Source: Diabrotica undecimpunctata (lineage: Eukaryota > Arthropoda > Insecta > Coleoptera > Chrysomelidae). From it: a DNA stretch of 64,000 nucleotides. Position 1 is the first letter of the stretch; each line of letters starts with the position of its first letter. Position numbers and translations under genes: made by a program. Shown here in pieces: positions 42,546 through 52,387 of the stretch. Location of the stretch: positions 160,762,328 to 160,826,327 of the forward strand of contig NC_092806.1 in the NCBI RefSeq assembly GCF_040954645.1, in the 5' to 3' direction. The notes beneath the pieces were generated by a model, which was not told the origin of the DNA, did not search any database, and was given only the letters and a program-made list of their open reading frames with translations.

Positions 42546-43635
42546 CGGGCACTATCTGGGATCAAGAGTGACCACCAGAAAAGGAAAATAATTGACGAGC
42601 ACTATAAGGATCAAGAGTGACCACCAGAAAAGGAAAAAAATGGAATAAGATCACTGCTCAGCTTGGGTGCACTTATTTGACAACTGGAAAACCACCTTAT
42701 TGGCCTACCGATCCAAACAAAATACCGAATTTGTTAGATATATGCATATTAAGGAACCTATCCACTAACTACGTAGACATAGAGAAAAACTTTGATTTAG
42801 ATTCAGATCACTCATCAATTGTCATCACAATTAGCGAAAAGAAAATTATTAAAAAGGAAACAAACCCTACTTTATCCAATATGAGGACCGATTGGAAAGG
42901 TATTTCAAGATTAACTAACAAGCAAAATTCAACTAAACGTACCATTGAGAAGAAAATACCAACTTAACAAGGAATAGAAATATTCATTCAGCAAATCGAA
43001 CAAACAGTGTGGAAATATACACCCACAATAAAGAGAATGACGGCTGGTAGAAATTATCTCATATAATTAGAGAGAGACATGGTTGCAGAGAAAAGATGAC
43101 TGCGGAAAAGGTGGCAAACTAAAAGAGCAGCTGAAGATAAAACTATACTAAACTGAGCCACTCAAAGGCTACGTCAAGAAAAGCAAAAACACAAAAAATA
43201 ATCCATATAATAAATACTTAAAAAACAGAATTATCAAATGACAAAGAAACTGAATATTCCCTCTGGAATGCAACGAGGTAGTTGAAAACACAATATGCCC
43301 ACTGCCATCCTATAAGAACATCTTATTTCTCTATATTAAGAAGCCAGGAAAGCCAGGAAGCCTCCTAATTTGGTCTCTTACATTGACCAATATCACTCGT
43401 GCCAATAATTTCGAAGTTTTGCGAGAATGTACTCCTAAGAAGATTAAAAAAATAACCCAGAGCACAGAATCTAATTCCTTCATAACAGTGCATTTTCAAA
43501 AATAAAGACTGAACTATGAATCAAGTTCACATCATAACTAACTACATCGAGAAAGCATGTATGCTCTGCTATTTTCCTTGACTTTGCATAGGTATTTGAC
43601 AAAGTCTGGCACTGATTAATGAAGCTAATGAAGCA
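42546..43635 (+). mobile_element. Jockey-like LINE, degenerate
   Basis: The first frame (42617-42966) carries the end of the endonuclease: YWPTDPNKIPNLLDICILRN, LSTNYVDIEKNFDLDSDHSS with the SDH motif. Beyond it, frames with many stops show linker and RT pieces (KPGKP, FDKVWH near 43600). Ahead of the coding part a 30-bp block (GGATCAAGAGTGACCACCAG onward) is repeated at 42559 and 42608. Confidence 0.82.
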
Positions 43636-43639
43636 GTGT

Positions 43640-43930
43640 TTACATGTTTCCTAGATCCCATGTTAAGTACGAAGCAACTAGCAGCTGCATCTGGAATCAA
43701 CCGACCGCGACCTAGCGTCCAAGCCATTTTGAAGAAGAACAAATTCCATCTATATAAAATATACTTAGTACAGAAACTTCATGAGGATGATTATGACCGC
43801 CGTTTACAGTTTTGTGAAATAATGAGTAGGCGAGCAATGGCCCATCCACAGCATCTCGTTAATAACTGTTTCTCCAATTAATACACTTTTTTCATAAAAG
43901 AAACTGTATATTATCACAATTGCTGTTATT
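43640..43930 (+). mobile_element. Tc1/mariner-type transposase fragment
   Basis: Frame: STKQLAAASGINRPRPSVQA, ILKKNKFHLYKIYLVQKLHE, DDYDRRLQFCEIMSRR, NNCFSN then stop and YTFFIKETVYYHNCCYWS. The pattern (KKxKxHxYKIxLVQxLxEDD, RxxFCEIM, then a FSDE block) is that of mariner-related transposases common in insects. The expected catalytic Asp of FSDE is Asn here and a stop follows. No terminal repeats were located. Confidence 0.75.
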
Positions 43931-44249
43931 GGTCTAAGAATAGAAAAGAAAGTTTAAAGACGATATATTAGAAGAGAGAGATGTCTGTGAGGAAAATTAA
44001 TCTTGATATGACATAAGCCAGAAAAATATGATTAGGAACGCCTATTCCCAAATCGAGATAAAGACAGAACGATGATGAATATTAAAAATAAATGAATCTT
44101 TACCCTTTTCAAACAAATGTCCGATTCCCCATACTCCCCACAATCCCATCGAAACATAAATCCCTCCAAAAATAAACGACCTATCTCCAACGTGAATAGT
44201 TCGACAAATTAATGGAGATATTTTATGTTGGAAGTGAGGCATGGCATTC
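43931..44249. other. Non-coding DNA
   Basis: Nothing recognised. Confidence 0.35.
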
Positions 44250-44650
44250 GACAAATGTGTTTCGGCCTTTATCGATTCGATCCTTAAAATAAGTAAAATG
44301 AACTATAAAATTCTAGCGACCAGTCGGGAGTTCAGTTGGGAGAGTTTAGCAGCGGTGATTATTGACAGGATAACCGGAAATCAATACGGGAGGTTTATCT
44401 CCAGCAAATGTGTCGTTTGGAGATATCTAAGTAGGGTAAGTCGTGTTTTATTACGAGAAAGGAAGGTTCGAGACATTTGAGGAATGTAGATAGTTATTTT
44501 AGTAGGAATAAAACTACTATAAAGAGCTGATAAACCTCAGGAAAACTATTGTCACGTGTAGTACATAGATGTTAGATAAAAAGTATACATTGTATCTTTG
44601 AGGAATTGTAATGTTATAACATAGTAACAATTTCCTCTCATAAATTTTCA
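44250..44650 (+). mobile_element. Possible LTR (fragment or solo) upstream of a PBS
   Basis: Sequence upstream of a primer-binding-site match ends in TTTTCA. It contains a GC-richer stretch (GTCGGGAGTTCAGTTGGGAG) and a TATA-like run, and no coding. The 5' border is not defined, and no second LTR was found. Confidence 0.35.
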
Positions 44651-44652
44651 AT

Positions 44653-44669
44653 TGGCGCCCAACGTGGGC
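44653..44669 (+). other. Primer-binding-site-like sequence (tRNA-Lys type)
   Basis: TGGCGCCCAACGTGGGC lies two bases after a CA end. It matches the 3' end complement of a lysine tRNA as used by several retroelements. No gag-pol follows in the 700 bp that were inspected, so at most a remnant is left. Confidence 0.45.
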
Positions 44670-44740
44670 TACAACGTGGATATTACTATGACGAATGATG
44701 CTCTGTATCACACGCTGCTTAACATCTAGCGCAGTTACCT

Positions 44741-45389
44741 AATTCCTATATAAAATATAAAGACAAAACTTACGAAATATAATTTACGAATGTGTTTCTC
44801 TATGAAGACAGAGGAAAAGAGAACCATGATCTTTATTTATTTTTTAATGTTTGAATAATATAGGAATATGGAACCGTAAGAGTATTTAGGATTCAGAGAT
44901 ACAGAATCCAGATCTCTAGTGCAACTATAGGGATATAAATGTCTTACAAAATATATCGTAATAAAGACTTCCTTGCGTCTGCATCCGAGCACACAACTAA
45001 CGGCAATTACCGGAAATCAATTTTTCACTTCAAAAACATATTTCACGAACCCACGACCTCGCCAATTAGTTTTGTTAAATACGTATGCACTTTCCCTTTC
45101 CCATTCTAGCCGTTCTAAAAGCTTTTTTCTCTCCGATAATGAATATGGAGCATAATTTCTGCGTTCATTAATCATTTAAAGCAATGAACCGTGACGGGTT
45201 ATTATTTTCCACGTTTTCTTTTCAATCCATGCATCTCTGTCTTTCACTTCAGCGAATCGGTGTGCCGTTATTTCGCAGGGCTTATAATTGCTATACAGTC
45301 GTGTGCTAATTTTTGATTTATGGAAGTATTCGAAAACGTGAAGGTTATTTATGAGCTATAACTGAAAAAGCTTGTACAAGAAAAGTCTA

Positions 45390-45391
<2 letters not shown>
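44741..45391. other. Non-coding DNA
   Basis: AT-rich sequence; nothing recognised. Confidence 0.35.

Positions 45392-45456
<65 letters not shown>
45392..45456. repeat. (TA)n microsatellite
   Basis: A pure TA tract of 65 bp. Unlike the two other TA tracts it has no RTE coding sequence upstream. Confidence 0.95.
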
Positions 45457-45458
<2 letters not shown>

Positions 45459-45493
45459 AAACTTGGTAATGTAAACTTAGTAATGGTAATAAA

Positions 45494-45844
45494 GTGTTGA
45501 AAACATCAGTTATAATTAAATTAAACTACAAATTACCATTCTACAAACGGTATGTCGATGACTGCTTTATAAATGCAGTATTCAAGTTACAGTATGTACC
45601 AATAACGTGGAAAACAGCTGAAGTAATTTCCAAATCAGGGAAACCAGTAAATAAAGTAGAACCGCACAGACGAATATCGTTGCTATCAATTAATTGAGAA
45701 GATATTGCTAATAAGAATACAACTTATACTCGACCAGAAAAAATTATTCCTTCCCATGAATTTGGATTCCGTAATGAAATATGCTCAGCTATTTTTCTAG
45801 ACATGGCAAAAGCATTCGATAAAGTGTGGCATAACGGCTTTTTA
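45494..45844 (+). mobile_element. Jockey-like LINE, left part before an RTE insertion
   Basis: Frames with stops give QYVPITWKTAEVISKSGKPV, HRRISLLS, PSHEFGFRNE and then CSAIFLDMAKAFDKVWHNGF, the motif A region of a Jockey RT. It ends at the target duplication and continues at 47856. Confidence 0.85.
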
Positions 45845-47341
45845 AAGGAAGATAATACCAGGAATGTTAATCAGTTATACAAAACCATCAAAGAATGTAT
45901 ACACGCCGCTGCCCTAGAAGCACTAGGGCGATATGAAAACATCGGACAACAAAAACCATATTGGTGGGATCAAGATATTTCGCAGGAAATAACACAGAAA
46001 AGAAAATTGTATCAAAAATATCTGAACACAAGAAATGTGGAAGACAGAATCGAATACAAAAGAATGCAAGCGATGGTCAGAAGAAAAATATGCCAAAAGA
46101 AAAATGAATCCTGGGAAAAAAAGTGCACCATGATAAATACATACATTGGTGGAAGCCAAAGTTCAGAAAGCTGGAAACTGTTAAAAAATTTAAGAAACAA
46201 CAGAAAAAGAGATATTATCCAGTCCATATCACCGCAAACTTGGGAAGAATACTTTAAAGATTTACTAACAGAGACAAGAGAGCCCTTCAAACAGATAGAG
46301 AACTATGGTTTACAAGGCGTCAGGCTGATAGGATCACCAATCAGAATAAATGAGAGAGAAGTCGAAACCGTATGCAGACATCTAAATAATGGCAAATCAC
46401 CTGGCCCAGGAAATGTAGCTCCGGAACTTATTAAACATGGACCCAAAATACTAATGCAACGACTACGACAACTTTTCCAGGAATGCATAAATAAACATGA
46501 AATACCTGAGGAATGGAAAGAGTCGCATATGAGCACCATCCATAAAAAGGGAGATAAATCGAAACCTGAAAACTATAGAGGAATTGCAGTTACTAGTAGT
46601 ATTAGCAGAATATATGGGAAAATAATAAAAAATCGAATAGAAGAAGAATACCAAGATATGGAAGCCGAAGAACAGGCTGGTTTTCGTGCAGGTCGATCTA
46701 CAATAGACCATGTCTTCTCTATTACCCAGATAATTGAAAAGAAAGTTGCTCGTTTCCAAGAAGTCCATCTGACGTTCGTAGACCTTAGGAAAGCATATGA
46801 TAGTATCCCGCTTGATAAATTATGGGAGGCACTGGGGAAAACAAATATAAATATAGAATTGATTGAAGCAGTAAAAACGTTGTACTACCAACAAACAACA
46901 AGAATTAAAACAGGAAATCTGATAACACCGGGATTCAAAGTGACTAAAGGACTAAGACAAGGATGCTGTATATCCCCAACATTATTCAAAATATACCTTG
47001 AAGCAGCACTCAACAAGTGGAAGAAAAAATGTACGAATATGGGCATACCACTAATAGACTTAACTTTGTACACTCTGTGCTTTGCGGATGACCAGGTCAT
47101 CATCGCACAGGACTCTGAAGACTTTAGTTACATGATGCGAAAACTATTAGAAGAGTTTACAGAGTGGGGTTTGGAAGTGAACATGGAAAAAACTGAGTAC
47201 ATGAGTATCGGAGGAGATCAACATAACCTTCTCGTAGAGGAAAATCAAGAGATCAAACTATGTGATGACTACAAATACCTAGGAGTAAAGATCACTCAGG
47301 ACGGAAAATTGGATGCAGCCATTAAGGAACGAAATACTTAG
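45803..47341 (+). pseudogene. Chimeric Jockey/RTE open frame, 512 codons
   Basis: Residues 1-14 (MAKAFDKVWHNGFL) are Jockey RT motif A plus the duplicated target bases. From residue 15 the frame is the inserted RTE. That part has linker KLYQKYLNTRNVEDRIEYKR and VRRKICQKKNESWEKKC; fingers SPGPGNVAPELIKHGPKILM and WKESHMSTIHKKGDKSKPEN; motif A VHLTFVDLRKAYDSIPLDKL; KGLRQGCCISPTLFKIYLEA; catalytic FADD at residues 427-430; and KYLGVKITQ. It ends at a premature TAG in the thumb. The RT residues are intact. The fused frame is accidental and not a host gene. Confidence 0.92.
45836..45844. repeat. Target-site duplication, left copy (9 bp)
   Basis: GGCTTTTTA, repeated at 47856-47864. Confidence 0.85.
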
Positions 47342-47773
47342 GGAAGGAAAGGCATAGCCTTACTGAACAGCGTACTGTGGGATAAAAACATCTCTAAAGA
47401 AAATAAAAGAAGAATATACAACACCATAATAAAAAGTATCACAACCTATGGATGCGAAGTGTGGCCCCTAAAAGACAGAACAGAGAAAATGCTTAGAGCA
47501 ACAGAAATCATGGGGGTTACACATAATATTGTTGATGACATCAAAACGACACAACTCAGATGGTACGGACACGTAAGGAGAATGCCGGAGAATAGAATAC
47601 CAAGACAAATTCTTGAATGGCAACCAAGAGGTAGGCGAAGACCAGGAAGGCCTAGAAGAAGTTGGAGAGAAGGAGTTGATAAAGAAATCAGAGAAAGAGA
47701 ACTGGAGGACGATCTATGGAACGATACAATGAGATGGAGATTGGAAATCGGAAGACGTCGAAGAACGTTGTAA
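47342..47773 (+). pseudogene. RTE C-terminal region after the stop
   Basis: After one stop the thumb continues (ALLNSVLWDKNISKENKRRI, IKSITTYGCEVWPLKDRTEK). A possible deletion follows, then TTQLRWYGHVRRMPENRIPR, PRGRRRPGRPRRSWREGVDK and the terminal IGRRRRTL before the TA tail. Confidence 0.88.
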
Positions 47774-47779
47774 ACCGAC

Positions 47780-47781
<2 letters not shown>

Positions 47782-47853
<72 letters not shown>
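47782..47853. repeat. (TA)n microsatellite, LINE 3' tail
   Basis: A 72-bp pure TA tract directly after the RTE stop codon, followed by AAA and the target duplication. Confidence 0.95.
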
Positions 47854-47855
<2 letters not shown>

Positions 47856-47856
<1 letters not shown>

Positions 47857-47970
47857 GCTTTTTACTTAAACTCAAAAGACATCTTTCCATCCACTAGTTC
47901 CAATTAATAGTCATATTTGGAAGACAGAACTTTAGAGTTAAACAGGAAGGCGAATATTCTCTGACACGTA
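47856..47970 (+). mobile_element. Jockey-like LINE, continuation after the RTE insertion
   Basis: It starts with the duplicate GGCTTTTTA and reads LLKLKRHLSIH, stop, FQLIVIFGRQNFRVKQEGEY. That is the segment which normally follows AKAFDKVWHNG in Jockey RTs. The copy decays after about 47970. Confidence 0.82.
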
Positions 47971-48939
47971 CTATAATAATTATTATACCTGTGACATCTT
48001 TTTATGGAAAATCTAAAACTGGTCGCCATTGCAGAGGACACTATAATACTTTAAGTCTTTGAAACATTCGAAGAAACAACTTGTAAGGTTTCATCCATGT
48101 GGGTTATACCTTGTGAAATCCACGATCCCGGATTTTGAAGAAGTCAACCTTATTTAAAGTATCTCCTCTTTACCATCACAAAGACAATCATGGAGATCCC
48201 TACCCTAGGTATCTATTCTCAAAGGTAGTTAGGCTAATCCCTAAGACAAACAGTCAGTAGTCAGTAGCAAGAACGATCACAAGGTAGATCAAAGTATAAT
48301 CCAAATTCACACAAACATTTTATTTAAACAAATAGACTTGTCTCTACATTTTAGTAAGTCCCGTATACAGTAGCTGAATGCATTGATAAGAAATAAAAGA
48401 AAAAAAATTGTCCGAACAAAATACTTAACTTGTACGGCTGTCTTCCTTGAAATGTTAGTGGATGGAAAATTGCTGATAGTAAGTATGATAACAGGTCTCT
48501 TAGTAGCTTAGTACATGGTAAAATGCACTGAACCGTTAGTTTCGTGTTGTATTGGATGCTCTTTGGGATGGAGCTTGGTGGAATGGCAAAGCCATTAGTG
48601 GAATGGACCTGGTGATAGACGAGAAAACCTATTCTCTTCGGAATGACATATTTAAACTTTCGAAGTTCCCAAGAAGTAGGGATATTGATAAAAAAAAGTT
48701 AATTGATGTATGTATATCGAAATTTTGAGATACGAGGGGCATGGAAAAGTTAGTAAACATGAAAGAAATTCAAAAATAGAATTTGAGCGCCAATTATTTT
48801 GATATTTAGGTTAAAAGCCAAATAATAAACAAAAATAAACGGTTGGTATATTAATATAAATTATTTAAAAACGGGCAGAGAGAATACTCGATAGATAATT
48901 AGGGAAATGTAAAATAAAGAAGAAGTTTAAGTATATTTC
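47971..48939. other. Non-coding DNA inside or beside the Jockey remnant
   Basis: No coherent coding sequence; possibly a later insertion or decayed Jockey interior. Confidence 0.35.
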
Positions 48940-49330
48940 AAACACATAAAATGGCGCATAAAAATTAATGACGGGAAATCTGAAGCCATCTGAAAAATTA
49001 AAGTGGCAGGAACATATCAGAAAGAAAACTGAAGAACTGAAATTGAAATACAAGAAGTTATGTTGGTTATTAGGTAGAAGCTCATAACTATCAATCACAA
49101 TCAAAACAAACTCACAATCAAAAACAAAGTATTCGTTTACAAATAAATGCTCAGATCAGTATGGTCCTATGGTCTACAGATATGGAGCTCTACTAGTAAG
49201 ACCGAGTATGCTTGCCTTCAAATTGTCCAAAGCCGAATACTAAGGAACATAGTCAACGCTCCGTGGTATGGTACAACTCCGTAAAGTAACAATTAATAAA
49301 GAAATAAACAAGATTGCCTAGGGTCACGAA
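48940..49330 (+). mobile_element. Jockey-like LINE C-terminal remnant
   Basis: KWRIKINDGKSEA at about 48950, then KWQEHIRKKTEELKLKYKKL, CWLLGRSS, LRSVWSYGLQIWSSTSKTEY and RILRNIVNAPWYGTT with stops. These are the palm-end and thumb motifs of Jockey RTs, consistent with the same copy as 45.5-47.97 kb. Confidence 0.78.
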
Positions 49331-49337
49331 AACCGAC

Positions 49338-49360
49338 TCCTTCTTCTTAAGGTGCCGTGC
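49338..49360 (-). mobile_element. RTE-like LINE 3' tip with GAA tail (split)
   Basis: On the minus strand the bases encode the final HGT and stop of an RTE, then AGAAGAAG. The rest of this RTE lies at 49689-50155, beyond a 330-bp LINE insertion. Confidence 0.75.
49349..49360. repeat. Target-site duplication, left copy (12 bp)
   Basis: AAGGTGCCGTGC, repeated at 49689-49700; a shared preceding T could make it 13 bp. Confidence 0.88.
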
Positions 49361-49688
49361 AGGGCAACAGGGCACTGTAAGCTGAATAGGCACTTGAAGC
49401 TGATGGGATTATCAGATGATGACCTGTGCAGATTCTGTCACCTCGAAGAAGAAACAGCAGAGCACATTTTATGTCAGTGTGACAGTCTGGCAAATGTGCG
49501 GTTCTTTGCATTAGGAGAAGAAAATCCACCGGCAAATAGCTACATGGAAGGTACAGTCTCGAAGCTACTAGACTTTATAAAAAGGGTCAGGCTAGAGAAT
49601 GTTATCTAGGACTAGAGGACCACAATAGATCTGAAAAGGTCGCAGTGGAATAGGCCGAAAGGCCACCTCTCTTAATCTAATCTAATCT
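49361..49688 (+). mobile_element. 5'-truncated LINE with (TAATC)n tail
   Basis: It encodes a C-terminal knuckle, ATGHCKLNRHLKLMGLSDDD, LCRFCHLEEETAEHILCQCD, and stops at LENVI-stop (49609). About 80 bp of 3' UTR and a TCTAATCTAATCTAA tail follow. The CxxC...H...C knuckle and pentanucleotide tail suggest an RNase H-bearing I-superfamily LINE. It is inserted into the last codons of a minus-strand RTE, with a 12-13 bp duplication. Confidence 0.85.
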
Positions 49689-50155
49689 AAGGTGCCGTGC
49701 ACTTCTGCGTGGCGTCCACCGTACATCGTCTTGTCAGGTGAGATGTTAAATAGTCAGGATTAAATAATTCTGTTTTTAGCAGCATTGCGAAGCATTTCAT
49801 AGCTGTGGATTCCTCTCCATTGTCGAATATTGCGCAGCCATGACATTTTTTTAACGTCCCAGACCTCTCCTACCCTCTATCTTCCCTTCGAGTATCAGTT
49901 GCTGAAAAGTATATCTTTCTCCTCGAAATATGTATCCCAAGTATGCAGTCTTCTTACTTTTTACATAACTAAAAAGTTCCCTATCCTGTAAGCCCGCTCT
50001 TCTGAGTACTTCCTCATTTCTTACCCTGTCCGTCCATGATATTCTAAGCATTCCATAACCGACTCCATAAGCATACAAACAGGGAAGTGTTAGAACTGCA
50101 AGATATTGAATCTGAAGGCTCAAACGCCTCAAATGTTGAGAAGTGTCCAACAATA
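49689..50155 (-). mobile_element. RTE-like LINE C-terminal part (split)
   Basis: Minus-strand frame: GMLRISWTDRVRNEEVLRRA, ELFSYVKSKKTAYLGYIF, RGERYTFQQLILEGKIEGRR, then after a frameshift SWLRNIRQWRGIHSYEMLRN. It joins in frame with the tip at 49338-49360 once the LINE insertion is removed. The 5' part is absent. Confidence 0.85.
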
Positions 50156-51482
50156 ATTATGAGATTCTAAGGTGAACCATTGGTAATACTCAGGAAAGTA
50201 AAGTAGAAGATTAGGTTAAATATAAACTGTTGGTTAATCACAGGATTAAGTGCATTAGGTTTTTTTTCGATATGGAATTTATATATTGGCTTTTACCATA
50301 AAATTATCTGATTCACATTCGGGTTCTCTATGTACCCTTAGGTCCTAAATTATTAGCTGTGATTTTTGCACTTGAATCACATAGTAAATAATGCTTTTCT
50401 GATTTCTATGTAGTTGTTACCACGTATTTGTATGAATATATTTGTGTGGGAAGACCGTTCATATTTTTTAAGTATATACTTGCACATAAATCTATTAATC
50501 TTTGATCACCATGAGTTGTAGTATCTTCTTCATATTTCCCAATGATTCTACTATTGTTGGCTTTTCCCGTTCGTTCATTAAAATATCCTAAAATCAGCTT
50601 TTTTCTTCTGTTATTGATGTTTGTTAAAAATCATGCCAGTTTTTTATCAAATTCGTCTTTCGTTGTTGTTTTTTTGAAAACATTTTGTACTTTTTTTCAT
50701 TTTTTAGCATTTTTAATAAGGAACGTTCAACGATTTGTCAACAATTTTTGATAACTTTTTCAGTTGCAACATGCTTCAATTCTCGTTATAAAATACACAT
50801 TTCTGCAAGATTCTAAATTGCGATTCAATATAACCAGCTATTTTTGTGCATCTCCTAAAAAAGTCTGGACTAAAAGGAAAAAATAATTACTCTATGCTTG
50901 ATCGCTTGAAAGCTGAGTTGTTTTATCGTGACATTTAACTTAAGTGCATACTGTCGTTGTCCAATCATTATTCAATTATTGTAACGCTTTTGCATTTCAA
51001 AGTTATATAACGATTGTTATCTGTTGAAGTCAATAAAATACTTCAGAAAATCGCAGAGTCTCTTATCACTTTAAAAGGAAAGTTCATTCCCAGAATTAAA
51101 ATTTCAATTTTGCGATATTCTGGCAAAGTTTTGAAGTTCTAAAATAATTCGGCTGCCTGAATATGATTACACCCTGGACTGTAAAACGCGATTAAGGATT
51201 CGGTGGGATTAAAATTATGCTCCAACGGGAAATGGAAATCTTTCTTCTATTTTATAACATATACAGAATGTGCTTCTTTCAAACTGTTCAAAAATAGTAT
51301 CAAAATTGTTTACAAATAGCACAATTTTCTGTACAAATGGAAAAAAATTTACGCTAAAGATACAAACTTATCAAAAAATAGATTCATATATATAATTATC
51401 GGTTGATTATAAATTATAAACGTTCTTAGTCGTCTTTTCAGCCAATTTCCAATCTCTATTTTGCTCTATAATTCCATATATT
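50156..51482. other. AT-rich non-coding DNA
   Basis: No feature recognised. Confidence 0.4.
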
Positions 51483-51490
51483 ATCATCTA
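51483..51490. repeat. Target-site duplication, left copy (8 bp)
   Basis: ATCATCTA, repeated at 52380-52387. Confidence 0.75.
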
Positions 51491-52379
51491 GGCGCTTCAT
51501 AAGAGGTGAAAGAACGAAGGTAAAGGAACTAATAGAAACAAAACATACAAAAGGATACGTGGATTGACTAACTAAAAAAACTCAATGCAGAGGAAGAACA
51601 AACGACGCTAGAACCGGAAACATCAGAAATTACCACAAATGAAGAACTTAATATAAATGTACAGGAAGTTCGGAAAATACTTGAAAACCTGAAGAACAGA
51701 AAAGCAGCAGGTTAAGACGGGATACTAACCGAATTACTGAAATATTGTGGAGCAGCAATGACATAACAATTAAAAACATTAATTAATAAAATTATAAAAC
51801 ACAATGAAATATTGATAGCCCAAGATGAAGAGTCTGCAAAGACTGGTTCACAGATTTAACATAAGAGCAAAAGAGATATGACAATCTCATCTCAGAAAAC
51901 TAAAACAATAGTAGTCAGCAAAGAACCAACCAGATGTAAAATAGAAATTGATGGCATCAGTATTGAACAAGTAATGGAAATAAAATACCTGGGAATTACA
52001 CTGTCTAGCTATGGAGACCTGGACAAAGAAGTGAGAGATCAAGTACAAAAAGCAAATAGACTGGCAAGATGCCTTAATAACACTATATGGCGAAACAGAT
52101 GAAGATGAAGACACAGATGAAGTCAAAAATTTATAAAGCCAGTGTAAGACCAACAATGACATATGCATCAGAAACAAGACCCGACGCAGCCACAACGCAA
52201 AGGCTGCAGAGATGAGAGTACTGAAAAGAATTACAGAGAATACGCTAAGAGATCGAAAGAGAAGTGAAGACATTAGAAGAAAATGTAACGTACGCAAAAG
52301 ATGGAGTGACAACCTTCCATAGAGGTATTAATCCGTAAATGAACAAGCAGAATTGCTTATAAAGAAGAAGAAGAAGAAG
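51491..52379 (+). mobile_element. RTE-like LINE, internally deleted, with (GAA)n tail
   Basis: Frames with stops: EEEQTTLEPETSEITTNEEL, NVQEVRKILENLKNRKAAG, then a deletion and SSQKTKTIVVSKEPTRCKIE, MEIKYLGITLSSYGDLDKEV, VQKANRLARCLNNTIWRNR and a shortened C-terminus, closed by a (GAA)6 tail. It is flanked by an 8-bp duplication. The YADD region is missing. Confidence 0.83.
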
Positions 52380-52387
52380 ATCATCTA

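Larger units (their letters stand above)
45845..47855 (+). mobile_element. RTE-like LINE with (TA)n tail inserted in a Jockey element
   Basis: A 2011-bp element runs from the linker (NTRNVNQLYKTIKECIH) through a nearly complete RT to a C-terminal RRRTL-stop, closed by a TA tract (47782-47853) and AAA. Exact 9-bp duplications flank it. It is the same lineage as the copy at 33.7-35.5 kb. Confidence 0.93.

Noticed and set aside
44042..44254. 70-codon minus-strand frame
   Set aside because: No recognisable motif or consistent splice sites.
46012..47103. Minus-strand frames of 70-100 codons
   Set aside because: Antisense shadows of the RTE reverse transcriptase; no independent motif.
45803..47341. 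A 512-codon frame that could be called a host gene
   Set aside because: It is a Jockey fragment fused by insertion to an RTE reverse transcriptase, with a 9-bp target duplication.
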